Program-made: the position numbers and the translations under genes
Notes under the pieces: model-generated
Told to the model about the DNA's origin: nothing
Database searches by the model: none
What the model saw: the letters and a program-made list of their open reading frames with translations, nothing else
Shown: positions 53,044 through 61,046 of the stretch, one piece after another
How the letters are laid out: every line of letters begins with the position of its first letter
How positions within the stretch are numbered: the stretch's first letter is position 1
Origin: Xylanimonas oleitrophica
GTDB lineage: Bacteria; Actinomycetota; Actinomycetes; Actinomycetales; Cellulomonadaceae
Reading direction: 5' to 3'
Assembly: GCF_003244315.1 (NCBI RefSeq)
Contig: NZ_QKWH01000009.1
Span: 1-64,000 of the forward strand
DNA: 64,000 bases

Positions 53044-53320
53044 GTACCCTCACCCCGGCCCCGCGGCACCCAGCGAGCACCCATGCGCCCCTGCTCTCCG
53101 GCACGCGAGACTGTGCTCACACGTCGTAGTAGAGCTCGAACTCACGAGGGGCCCGTGCACTGCTGCCGCCCCCACGGTGCGCCCTGAGCCCTCGTTCGCG
53201 CGGACCTTTGCTCTGGGAGCAGATGTACGCCGCACCTTGCCGCGCGAAGGGGCGACCGCGAGGCGATTGAGCCTCGAAAGAAGGGCTCCGGCCTTCACCT
53301 GAGCCGACTTCGACCCGTTC
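53044..53320. other. Gene-free spacer between tRNA-Leu and the CRISPR array
   Basis: 277 bp with no convincing complete gene. Two minus-strand frames are open across it by chance or as relics. Apart from the glutamine-synthetase-like tail I can assign nothing. It lies at the trailer end of the array, where deletions and rearrangements are common. Confidence 0.5.
53117..53149 (-). pseudogene. Remnant of the 3' end of glutamine synthetase (glnA)
   Basis: On the - strand ten codons read PREFELYYDV followed by TGA. This is how actinobacterial type I glutamine synthetases end (HPxEFxLYYDV). The residues before it show no GlnA similarity, so only the tail would remain, perhaps after a recombination at this spot. 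Recognition rests on memory of the family's C-terminus and a short match. Confidence 0.4.
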
Positions 53321-55732
53321 GCATGGCCCCCGCTTACGCGGGGAGCACCCCGCTACGGCAGTACGCGCCGCCAAGCGGGCGGGATCACCCCCGCTTACGC
53401 GGGGAGCACGGCCTGAGCGTGGTCGAGAGGCCCATATGGGGAGGATCACCTCCGCTTACGCGGGGAGCACCACGACGTCGCGCCGCCTCAACTGCACGAG
53501 AGCGGGATCACCCTGCTTACGCGGGGAGCACGCGTCCTGAGCCGTTGACCTCGGGACAAGCCGGGGATCACCCCCGCTTACGCGGGGAGCACCGTGACGG
53601 TGTACGGCTGATGACCGCCGACCCGGGTGGGATCACCCCCGCTTACGCGGGGAGCACACCCCGGCCTGGTCCAGGGCGTGACGGACGAGGGGATCACCCC
53701 CGCTTACGCGGGGAGCACCCTGCCTCCATCAGGAGGCGGGGGCCGCTGTCGGGATCACCCCCGCTTACGCGGGGAGCACAAGAAGGTCACCGAGTTCAAC
53801 CGCGACATCGTGGGATCACCCCCGCTTACGCGGGGAGCACAATCTGGGCGCCCTGGACCCCCGCGACTACGGGGGATCACCCCCGCTTACGCGGGGAGCA
53901 CTGAGGCAGCAGCAGGGACAGGTACGGGTGCGACGGATCACCCCCGCCTACGCGGGGAGCACCCCGCGTACTCCGTGTTGTTCACCACCACACGGGGATC
54001 ACCCCCGCTTACGCGGGGAGCACACCCCCGGCGTGCGCGTCGCCCGCACATGGCACGGATCACCCCCGCTTACGCGGGGAGCACACGTAGTCGAGAGCGA
54101 TCTTCGACGCGGCGCCGGGATCACCCCCGCTTACGCGGGGAGCACCAGGACTTGAACCTGCGACCGTCCCGTTACACGGGATCACCCCCGCTTACGCGGG
54201 GAGCACCTCGTCCGCCGCAACAGCGGTGGGACCGCGCAGGGATCACCCCCGCTTACGCGGGGAGCACGCGCCGAGCCAGGCGAACAGGCCGCTGTCGAAG
54301 GGATCACCCCCGCTTACGCGGGGAGCACGCCTGGCGCGCCTTGGTCTCGAGGTCGTCGACGGGATCACCCCCGCTTACGCGGGGAGCACAAGAGCGTTTC
54401 CGCGACATCGGGGCGTGCGGGAGGATCACCCCCGCTTACGCGGGGAGCACAAGCGGGAGGCGACCGATGAGCGCCGCCGACACGGATCACCCCCGCTTAC
54501 GCGGGGAGCACGGCGAAGTGGTGCGGTTGTTGGCCTTGTAGTCCGGATCACCCCCGCTTACGCGGGGAGCACAACTCCCGCCGCGGCATGACCGCGAACG
54601 GGAACGGATCACCCCCGCTTACGCGGGGAGCACGGCTGCGCTGAGGGCAGAGGCTGCCCTCGCTGCGGGATCACCCCCGCTTACGCGGGGAGCACTGGGC
54701 GATCTTGCCCGACAGGGCCTTGACCTTGGGATCACCCCCGCTTACGCGGGGAGCACCGCATCGCTCTGGTGCCGGTCGACATGATCGAGGGATCACCCCC
54801 GCTTACGCGGGGAGCACATCGACCTGCGTCTGCGCGGCTGGTACCGGCCGGGATCACCCCCGCTTACGCGGGGAGCACCGCGTGCTCGAGCACCCCGACT
54901 ACGGCGGGGTGGGATCACCCCCGCTTACGCGGGGAGCACGTCGGCATCAAGGTCGCCCGCATCGTCGCCTCGGGATCACCCCCGCTTACGCGGGGAGCAC
55001 GCGATCCCGCCCGAGAGCGTGGACTTGCCGTTCGGATCACCCCCGCTTACGCGGGGAGCACCCCCGGTGGTCAGCGTTGCCATGGTGGGTCTCCGGATCA
55101 CCCCCGCTTACGCGGGGAGCACGTGGACTCCTGCACCTGACGGAAGTCCACGAGGGGATCACCCCCGCTTACGCGGGGAGCACGGTCATCGCGTTGGCCT
55201 CCCTGCCATGGCGAGCGGATCACCCCCGCTTACGCGGGGAGCACTCCGATCAACCAGACGTTCTACCCCGCCTCGAGGGATCACCCCCGCTTACGCGGGG
55301 AGCACCTTGAGGTGGTCGACCCGGCGACGGGCCGCTGGGGATCACCCCCGCTTACGCGGGGAGCACACGAGGTGGCCTGCGTGGGTACGGCCACGAGGGG
55401 GATCACCCCCGCTTACGCGGGGAGCACCGGGCCGCGCAGGCGCTCGCCCGCACCTGAGCGGGATCACCCCCGCTTACGCGGGGAGCACCACAGGTCGATC
55501 CAGTCGAGGACGGCGGTGTGGGGATCACCCCCGCTTACGCGGGGAGCACGTGCAGCTCACGCAGGCGCACACAGGCGGCGAGGGATCACCCCCGCTTACG
55601 CGGGGAGCACCACGAGGCGCAGGTGGCGTCACTGCTGGCGAAGGGATCACCCCCGCTTACGCGGGGAGCACCCGAGCCGGTTGCCGAGGCGGCCTGCCTG
55701 CGCCGGATCACCCCCGCTTACGCGGGGAGCAC
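53321..55732 (-). CRISPR. Type I-E-like CRISPR array, 40 repeats and 39 spacers
   Basis: 28-bp repeats with a 61-bp period; most spacers are 33 bp, with two of 34 and one of 37. In crRNA sense (minus strand) the repeat begins GTGCTCCCCGCG and ends GGGGGTGATCC, the standard actinobacterial I-E form with a 7-bp hairpin stem. Repeats 1 (53321), 3 (53443, C to T) and 4 (53505, one base lost) are degenerate and sit at the left end; repeat 11 (53935) has one T to C change. Decay at the left and repeat sense both indicate transcription leftwards with the leader at the right. No cas gene is present from base 1 to 64000. Confidence 0.97.
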
Positions 55733-55803
55733 ACTTCCTGACCAGCAACGATACCCAGCCGATCTCCCATTCGCGTTCAGTCCGAGCGTTCGGCCGACCT
55801 CGG
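55733..55803 (-). promoter_or_regulatory. Putative CRISPR leader
   Basis: 71 bp between the last repeat and the stop of the next gene, about 62 percent GC by my count, clearly lower than the flanks. TATCGT on the - strand lies about 22 nt before the first transcribed repeat and could be the -10. The leader may extend into the end of the coiled-coil gene. Confidence 0.45.
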
Positions 55804-56772
55804 TCACGTGTCCGTGCGGCGCGCATCCCGACGTCGTCTCCGCGCGGCCGCAGCACGCCCCTCGGCGGCGTCGAGCTCGGCGTCCACGGCGTCCAGCGCG
55901 GCACGGCTCTCCTCCTGCGCCGCCTGAGCCTCCCGCAGCGCGGCGCGCGCCTCGTCGCGTGCCGTCAGGAGACGCTGCATCTCTTCCTCCAGACGGCCCA
56001 CCTCGGCCTCGCGCTGCCGCACCTGAGCCTGCGCCGCCTGGAACGCCTGGTCGAGGTCGTCGCGCCGGGCCTCCAGCCGGTCCACCCCGTCGGCCGTCTC
56101 CTGCACCGCCCGCTCGGCGTCCGCGAGCGCCTCGGCCGGCGGCTCGGGCACGGTGTCCGCCTCCCGCTCGGGACCTGCCTCGGGCTCGGGCCTGGTCGCC
56201 GGCTTGGCTCCGCCGCCCGGCTCGGTGGGCGGTGGGTCCCCCGCCTCGCGGCGCAGGGCGACGACGTCGGCCGTGTCGCCGCCCTCGTCCACGATGCCGA
56301 AGCCGACGTGCTGGAGCGCCTGGGCGAGCCGACCGCCGCGTACTGCGGCTGCGGCGTCGGGGTCCATGACCGCCGCCGTCAGGGTCTCGGCGAGTCGGTC
56401 CAGGGCGTCGGTGGACACGGGCCGCCCGTCGATATCCCCTGCTTCACGCACCTGCCCCACGAGCGCGTCGGTCCGTTCGCGTCGCAGACGGTCGAGGGCG
56501 GTGATCCGTCCGCGGTCGCGGTCGGCCGTCGCGGCGCGCAGCTCGTCTCCGAGCGAGGCGAGCGCCGCCACCTCGTCGGGGTGCCGGCGGGCCACCTGGT
56601 TGACCACCCAGGCGGCCACGGTGGGCCGCCGGAGCTTCTTGACGCGGGCGGCCCCGACGCGGTCGCCGCCGGCGGCCACCTGCTTGGCGGCGGCGTCGCG
56701 TGCGGCGACGAACTCCTCGAGCGGGCCCGCGTAGAGAGCATCCACCAGGGCGTCGGTGTCGGTCTCGCTCAC
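55804..56772 (-). CDS. Coiled-coil protein of unknown function
   Basis: 322 aa from the GTG at 56772. Residues 1-150 form a conserved helical domain (LYAGPLEEFVAARDAAA, KKLRRPTVAAWVVNQVARRHPDE) seen as a hypothetical protein in many actinobacteria. A Pro/Glu linker follows (about 180-215), then a long coiled coil to the end (EVGRLEEEMQRLLTARDEARAALREA is split by Ala runs). The C-terminus is Arg-rich. No enzymatic motif and no membrane segment. Directly upstream of the array leader on the same strand, so readthrough into the array is possible. Confidence 0.75.
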   Translation of the reverse strand: MSETDTDALVDALYAGPLEEFVAARDAAAKQVAAGGDRVGAARVKKLRRPTVAAWVVNQVARRHPDEVAALASLGDELRAATADRDRGRITALDRLRRERTDALVGQVREAGDIDGRPVSTDALDRLAETLTAAVMDPDAAAAVRGGRLAQALQHVGFGIVDEGGDTADVVALRREAGDPPPTEPGGGAKPATRPEPEAGPEREADTVPEPPAEALADAERAVQETADGVDRLEARRDDLDQAFQAAQAQVRQREAEVGRLEEEMQRLLTARDEARAALREAQAAQEESRAALDAVDAELDAAEGRAAAARRRRRDARRTDT

Positions 56773-56785
56773 GCTGCCCACCCTG
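56773..56785 (-). promoter_or_regulatory. Possible leaderless promoter of the coiled-coil gene
   Basis: CAGGGT at 56785-56780, 7 nt before the GTG; off-consensus first base. Confidence 0.3.
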
Positions 56786-56865
56786 GCACGACGGCGGCGG
56801 CCACGCCGCGGGCGGGCAACCGGCACCGCCGAGGCGGGAGCGGGCGGGCACCCGGGGGCACAGCA

Positions 56866-56899
56866 CAGGCCCTGGGCCGGGGGTCCGGTCCAGGGCCTG
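56866..56899 (-). terminator. Terminator hairpin after the 81-aa gene
   Basis: 10-bp stem CAGGCCCTGG/CCAGGGCCTG (56866-56875, 56890-56899) with an inner CCGG/CCGG pairing, 35 bp past the stop. Confidence 0.6.
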
Positions 56900-56933
56900 C
56901 ACGTCAGGGCTCAGGTGGGTCAGGTCCCGTCGA

Positions 56934-57179
56934 TCAGGTCCCCGGAGGCGGCGTCGTGTTGTCGGTGCCGCCGAGCTGCTTGAGGAACTCGTGACAGCGC
57001 TGCGCCCGCTGGGAGTCCTCCGCCATGACCTGCTCGAAGAACTGGGCGATCTCTTCCTGGCCTGCGTTGCGGGCGTCACGCACGTACTGGCCGTAGTCGT
57101 GGCCAGCCTTGAGCGAGTGGTACTGCACGGAGATCAGGTCGAACGTCACGTCGTCGAATCCGGTCTCACCGGTGGCCAT
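56934..57179 (-). CDS. Small conserved acidic helical protein
   Basis: 81 aa, not assigned. Mostly helical: ISVQYHSLKAGHDYGQYVRDA and EEIAQFFEQVMAEDSQRAQRCHEFL are consistent with a ferritin-like helical pair, though the metal ligands are incomplete. The ATG at 57179 has GGAGGTG upstream. Divergent to the zinc dehydrogenase gene with 248 bp between starts, which should hold both promoters. Followed by a strong terminator. Confidence 0.75.
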   Translation of the reverse strand: MATGETGFDDVTFDLISVQYHSLKAGHDYGQYVRDARNAGQEEIAQFFEQVMAEDSQRAQRCHEFLKQLGGTDNTTPPPGT

Positions 57180-57427
57180 ACCGGTCACCTCCGTCCTTGC
57201 TCGGTGCCCGCCGCCCGTGCGGCGCGGGCCGATGGACGCGCCCGCCGACGCTCGACGACGGGCGCGCCCCTTCACCGTCGGACGGTGTGCGGCCACTCAC
57301 CACCCGTCAGGGCGCCCCTTCTCGGCGACGGTCCGGGCGGGGCTCGGCGGTCCTTCCCGGCCGTGTGCGAGCCACCGGGGCCGGTGCCACGCTGACCGGG
57401 ATCGACGACACGAGCGAGGGAGCAGCG

Positions 57428-58573
57428 ATGCGAGCCATGGTGTACCGCGGGCCCTACCGGGTCCGCGTGGAGGAGAAGGCCCCGCCGCGGATCGAGCACC
57501 CGAACGACGCGATCGTGCGTGTGCAGCTCGCCGCGATCTGCGGCTCGGACCTGCACCTCTACCACGGCCTGATGCCCGACACACGGGTGGGTCACACGTT
57601 CGGCCACGAGTTCATCGGCGTGGTCGAGGAGGTGGGGCCGTCGGTGCGCAACCTCTCGGTGGGCGACCGCGTGATGGTGCCGTTCAACATCTTCTGCGGG
57701 TCGTGCTGGTACTGCGCTCGCGGCCTGTACGCGAACTGTCACAACGTCAACGCGAACGCGACGGCGGTGGGCGGCATCTACGGGTACTCGCACACGACGG
57801 GCGGGTACGACGGCGGCCAGGCTGAGCTGGTGCGGGTGCCGTTCGCGGACGTGGGCCCGAGCCTGATCCCGGAGTGGATGAGCGACGAGGACGCGGTGCT
57901 GCTGACGGACGCCGTCGCCACCGGCTACTTCGGGGCGCAGCTCGGGGACATCAAGGAGGGCGACGTCGTCGTGGTGTTCGGTGCTGGCCCGGTGGGGTTG
58001 GTGGCGGCGCAGTCGTCGTGGCTCATGGGGGCCGGCCGCGTCATCGTGATCGACCACCTGGAGTACCGCCTGGCCAAGGCGCGCGAGATGGCGCACGCGG
58101 AGACGTACAACTTCGTGGAGCACGACGACGTCGTGGTGCTGCTCAAGCGGATCACCGACCACCTGGGGGCGGACGTCGCGATCGACGCCGTGGGTGCCGA
58201 GGCGGACGGCAACCTGCTGCAGCACGTGACGGCGGCGAAGCTCAAGCTCCAGGGCGGGTCGCCGGTGGCGCTCAACTGGGCCATCGACTCGGTGCGCAAG
58301 GGCGGCACCGTCTCGGTGATGGGTGCGTACGGTCCCATCTTCAGCGCGGTGAAGTTCGGCGACGCCATGAACAAGGGCCTGACCCTGAACATGAACCAGG
58401 CGCACGTCAAGCGTCAGTGGCCGCGCCTGTTCGAGCACGTGCGCAACGGGTACATCAAGCCGAGCGACATGGTGACCCACCGGGTGCCGCTGGAGCACAT
58501 CGCGGAGGCGTACCACATGTTCTCGTCGAAGCTGGACGGCTGCATCAAGCCGCTGGTCACGTTCGACGCCTGA
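57428..58573 (+). CDS. Zinc-dependent alcohol/formaldehyde dehydrogenase
   Basis: 381-aa medium-chain dehydrogenase. Catalytic zinc site ICGSDLH and GHEFIGVV, structural zinc site with cysteines in CGSCWYCARGLYANCH, and the NAD fold VVVFGAGPVGLVAA. YHMFSSKLDGCIKPLV closes the protein as in glutathione-independent formaldehyde dehydrogenase relatives. It may detoxify formaldehyde or a longer aldehyde/alcohol. GAGGGAG precedes the ATG. The next gene follows by 24 nt and probably forms an operon. Confidence 0.92.
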   Translation: MRAMVYRGPYRVRVEEKAPPRIEHPNDAIVRVQLAAICGSDLHLYHGLMPDTRVGHTFGHEFIGVVEEVGPSVRNLSVGDRVMVPFNIFCGSCWYCARGLYANCHNVNANATAVGGIYGYSHTTGGYDGGQAELVRVPFADVGPSLIPEWMSDEDAVLLTDAVATGYFGAQLGDIKEGDVVVVFGAGPVGLVAAQSSWLMGAGRVIVIDHLEYRLAKAREMAHAETYNFVEHDDVVVLLKRITDHLGADVAIDAVGAEADGNLLQHVTAAKLKLQGGSPVALNWAIDSVRKGGTVSVMGAYGPIFSAVKFGDAMNKGLTLNMNQAHVKRQWPRLFEHVRNGYIKPSDMVTHRVPLEHIAEAYHMFSSKLDGCIKPLVTFDA

Positions 58574-58597
58574 CCCGACGCCCGAGAGGAGACCGAC

Positions 58598-59206
58598 ATG
58601 ACCACCACGCCTCCGTCCCCCGGGGTCGAGCCGGCGTACATGCCCGCCCGGCGCCCGCTGCGCGAGACTCCCGAGGAGCTGCGCGCCCGCATCCCCGGCT
58701 GGGGCGTCGACCTGGACCCGGCCGACCGTCCGTCGGTGCCGCGCCTGCGGTTCGACCCGGACGCCACCGGCGCGCACTGGGACTTCCCCGCACGCCAGCC
58801 GGAGGAGCGCCCGCGGGAGCGGTCGATCGAACACGCCATGCTCACCCCCGCCTTCGGCACGGCGCAGCCGCTCCACGGCCTGTCGGGCGCGGTGCGGCGC
58901 CTGGCGTACCAGCGGTTCAGCGAGGGCCGTGCGGCGCACTGGCTCCTGCTCATGGCCGGTGACCGGGTCGACGTGGCCGAGAGCCGGGTCACGGCGCTGC
59001 TGCGGGGCCGGCCGGACAACCTGGTCGCCGAGACCGGGGTGCGGGCGGAGGTCTCCCGCCACGGCTGGTCGTCGCGCGTCGGGGCGCGCCGGACCGACGT
59101 CAAGCACCAGGCCCTGGACCCGCTGATCGTCGCCGGGCCGTGGGTCCTGGGCGGTGCGGCGGTGTTCGCCGTCGTGCGCCGCATCGTGCGGGCCCGACGG
59201 CGCTGA
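58598..59206 (+). CDS. Hypothetical protein cotranscribed with the dehydrogenase
   Basis: 202 aa, no recognised domain. The N-terminal 75 residues are Pro/Arg-rich and polar. The middle (LHGLSGAVRRLAYQRFSEG, HWLLLMAGDRVDVAESRV) is helical, and the C-terminus has one hydrophobic helix (LIVAGPWVLGGAAVFAVV) followed by an Arg-rich stop. That suggests a tail-anchored membrane protein. Pairing with this dehydrogenase suggests a helper or unrelated stress role. Confidence 0.65.
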   Translation: MTTTPPSPGVEPAYMPARRPLRETPEELRARIPGWGVDLDPADRPSVPRLRFDPDATGAHWDFPARQPEERPRERSIEHAMLTPAFGTAQPLHGLSGAVRRLAYQRFSEGRAAHWLLLMAGDRVDVAESRVTALLRGRPDNLVAETGVRAEVSRHGWSSRVGARRTDVKHQALDPLIVAGPWVLGGAAVFAVVRRIVRARRR

Positions 59207-59226
59207 CCTGGTCCCCCGGACCTGGT

Positions 59227-59280
59227 CCGGAGGAGGTGCGGGTGCACGTCGTGACCACGGCGGCCGGTCGCCTCCTCCGG
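59227..59280. terminator. Possible bidirectional terminator
   Basis: 10-bp stem CCGGAGGAGG/CCTCCTCCGG (59227-59236, 59271-59280) with a 34-nt loop between convergent genes. Confidence 0.35.
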
Positions 59281-59302
59281 CCCAAGCCGCCTCTGGTCCG
59301 GC

Positions 59303-59728
59303 TCAGCCCTCGCGCGGGCGCGACGACGTGGCGATGACGGCGCGGTCCACGAGCCACGCGAGGGCGAGCGCGGCACCGAGCACCGGCTGCCCGAGCGTCC
59401 ACAGCCATGCCCCCGCCCCGAAGAAGAGCACCAGCTCCACGAGCACCCGCACCGTCTCCGACGGTCGGCGGGGAGCACGCGGTGACAGGTAGGTGGCCCA
59501 CAGCGCTGCGACGACGACCGGTGCGAGCGACGCTGCCGCCCACCGCCAGCCGTGTGGCACCACCGTGGCCCAGGCGCACCAGCCCACGGCGACCAGCATC
59601 GCGATCTCGAGGAGGAACCGCAGCACCATCGCGACGCCGCGCACGACCTGGTGCTCGACGTCGAGGGCGCACCCCAGGTCAGGGTCGGCCCCGTGGACCG
59701 ACTCCCGTGGCTGCTCCGTCGCAGACAT
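59303..59728 (-). CDS. YrdB-family (DUF2568) membrane protein
   Basis: 141 aa with four hydrophobic segments (about 32-50, 60-80, 92-112, 113-132). The pattern LRFLLEIAMLVAVGWCAW and VELVLFFGAGAWL fits the DUF2568/YrdB family, whose role is unknown. The ATG at 59728 has a TACCGT box 6 nt upstream and no ribosome site. Confidence 0.75.
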   Translation of the reverse strand: MSATEQPRESVHGADPDLGCALDVEHQVVRGVAMVLRFLLEIAMLVAVGWCAWATVVPHGWRWAAASLAPVVVAALWATYLSPRAPRRPSETVRVLVELVLFFGAGAWLWTLGQPVLGAALALAWLVDRAVIATSSRPREG

Positions 59729-59740
59729 GTGGCGACGGTA
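59729..59740 (-). promoter_or_regulatory. Leaderless promoter of the YrdB-family gene
   Basis: TACCGT at 59740-59735, then CGCCAC and ATG. Confidence 0.5.
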
Positions 59741-59859
59741 CTCCTCGCTCCCCCGGCGTGCCTGCCGAGCACGGCGCTGTCGGCCGCGACGTGTACGGTC
59801 TCCTCCGGCCGGACCAACCGGTCAGAGCGGACAGGCGGTGCGAAAGGGGCGCGGCAGGC

Positions 59860-60699
59860 ATGATGGGTGGGCACCACGCGGCGAGCGGGGCCGCGGCCTG
59901 GGTCGCCGTCACCTCCACCACGCCGATCGCCTTCGGCTGGTACCCGGTCTCCGAGGTGGGGGTCATGACCGGGGCCCTGGTGTGCGCCGGTGCGGCCCTC
60001 CTGCCGGACTCCGACCACCACTCCGGCACGATCGCCCACTCGCTGCCCCCGGTCTCCGAAGGGGTCACGAAGTTCGTCGCCAGCATCTCCGGCGGGCACC
60101 GCGGCGCGACCCACTCGCTGCTCGGTGTGGCGGTGTTCACCGCGATCGCGTGGGTGGCCGGCATGGTCACGCTGCGCACGGAGACGTTCGGCGACGTGCT
60201 GGTGGGTCCCGGCATCATGGCGGTGCTGCTCATCGCGTTCGCGATGCGGGCCCTGCGCCTGACCCGCAAGGGCACGGTCTGGCCGTGGCTCTCCTCGCTC
60301 TCGCTGGCCGCGCTCGTCGCGGTCTTCGCGCCCGAGGAGTGGTACTGGATGCCGTTCTGCGTGGGGCTCGGCTGTCTGATGCACCTGCTCGGGGACCTGC
60401 TGACCACCCGGGGCATCCCGCTGCTGTGGCCGTTGCGCGTCCGTTCCCCGCGCTGGGTGCGCCGCTACCCCGTGCTGCCGTTCGACGACGTGTGGCGGGC
60501 CGGGGGCAACCTCGCCGTCCCGCTCCTGGGCGACGCCGGCTCGTGGCGCGAGTGGGTGGTCATGACACCGGTCAGCATCTACGCCGTGGTGGGCGTGGGC
60601 TGGGCCGCGCTGGACCAGATGGGGTTCGAGACCGCCCCCGTGTGGGACTCGCTCGTGCAGTGGAGCATCGTCACGTGGGGGCAGCTGCTGGGCGGCTGA
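59860..60699 (+). CDS. Membrane-bound metal-dependent hydrolase (YdjM/DUF457 type)
   Basis: 279 aa. Metal-ligand motifs near the N-terminus (GGHHAASG), LLPDSDHHSGT, GGHRGATHSLLG and LMHLLGDLLTTRGIPLLWP fit the YdjM group of integral membrane hydrolases. YdjM is DNA-damage induced in E. coli; the substrate is not known. About six hydrophobic segments. AAGGGG lies before the ATG at 59860; the second ATG 3 nt on is equivalent. Confidence 0.85.
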   Translation: MMGGHHAASGAAAWVAVTSTTPIAFGWYPVSEVGVMTGALVCAGAALLPDSDHHSGTIAHSLPPVSEGVTKFVASISGGHRGATHSLLGVAVFTAIAWVAGMVTLRTETFGDVLVGPGIMAVLLIAFAMRALRLTRKGTVWPWLSSLSLAALVAVFAPEEWYWMPFCVGLGCLMHLLGDLLTTRGIPLLWPLRVRSPRWVRRYPVLPFDDVWRAGGNLAVPLLGDAGSWREWVVMTPVSIYAVVGVGWAALDQMGFETAPVWDSLVQWSIVTWGQLLGG

Positions 60700-60724
60700 C
60701 ACGGCCCGGCCGGCGGCGACCCGC

Positions 60725-60737
60725 TACCCTCCCACAC
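60725..60737 (+). promoter_or_regulatory. Leaderless promoter of the 99-aa membrane gene
   Basis: TACCCT at 60725-60730, then CCCACAC and GTG at 60738. Confidence 0.5.
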
Positions 60738-61037
60738 GTGACGACGCCTCAGGCCCCAGCCGCTGCGCGACAGGACGTCGAGACCCGGCCCGCGCTGCGC
60801 GGCGGCGTCGTGGCGCTCGTGGCCGCGGCGGTGCTCGCCGTCCTGCCGTGGCGGCTGGCTGCTACGACCGAGCTCCCCGTCGTGACCGTCTTCGTGGTCG
60901 CTGCGGTTGGCCTGTGCTTCTGCCTGAGCGTCGTCTCGCGGCGGTGGTCACGAGCAGCGTGGGCGGTCTACGCGTTCGCCACCGTGTGGGGCGTCTGCGT
61001 CACCTTCTTCCTCACCGGCCTGCTCCCAGACCTCTGA
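60738..61037 (+). CDS. Small three-helix membrane protein
   Basis: 99 aa, function unknown. Hydrophobic segments at about 22-38, 46-63 and 74-95. Starts with GTG at 60738 without a Shine-Dalgarno. It ends 9 bp from the convergent dnaE2 stop. Confidence 0.65.
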   Translation: MTTPQAPAAARQDVETRPALRGGVVALVAAAVLAVLPWRLAATTELPVVTVFVVAAVGLCFCLSVVSRRWSRAAWAVYAFATVWGVCVTFFLTGLLPDL

Positions 61038-61046
61038 CCGCACCTC

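Noticed and set aside
53050-53298. 82-codon minus frame between tRNA-Leu and the array
   Set aside because: No ribosome site, no motif, and a second overlapping frame is equally open; treated as non-coding.
52904-53320. tRNA-Leu as attachment site of an integrated element carrying the CRISPR
   Set aside because: No integrase and no second copy of the tRNA 3' end were found near the array's far side.
53323-56994. Plus-strand frames with repeated SPPLTRGA and ITPAYAGST
   Set aside because: These are translations of CRISPR repeats and spacers, a common false gene call, not a repeat protein.
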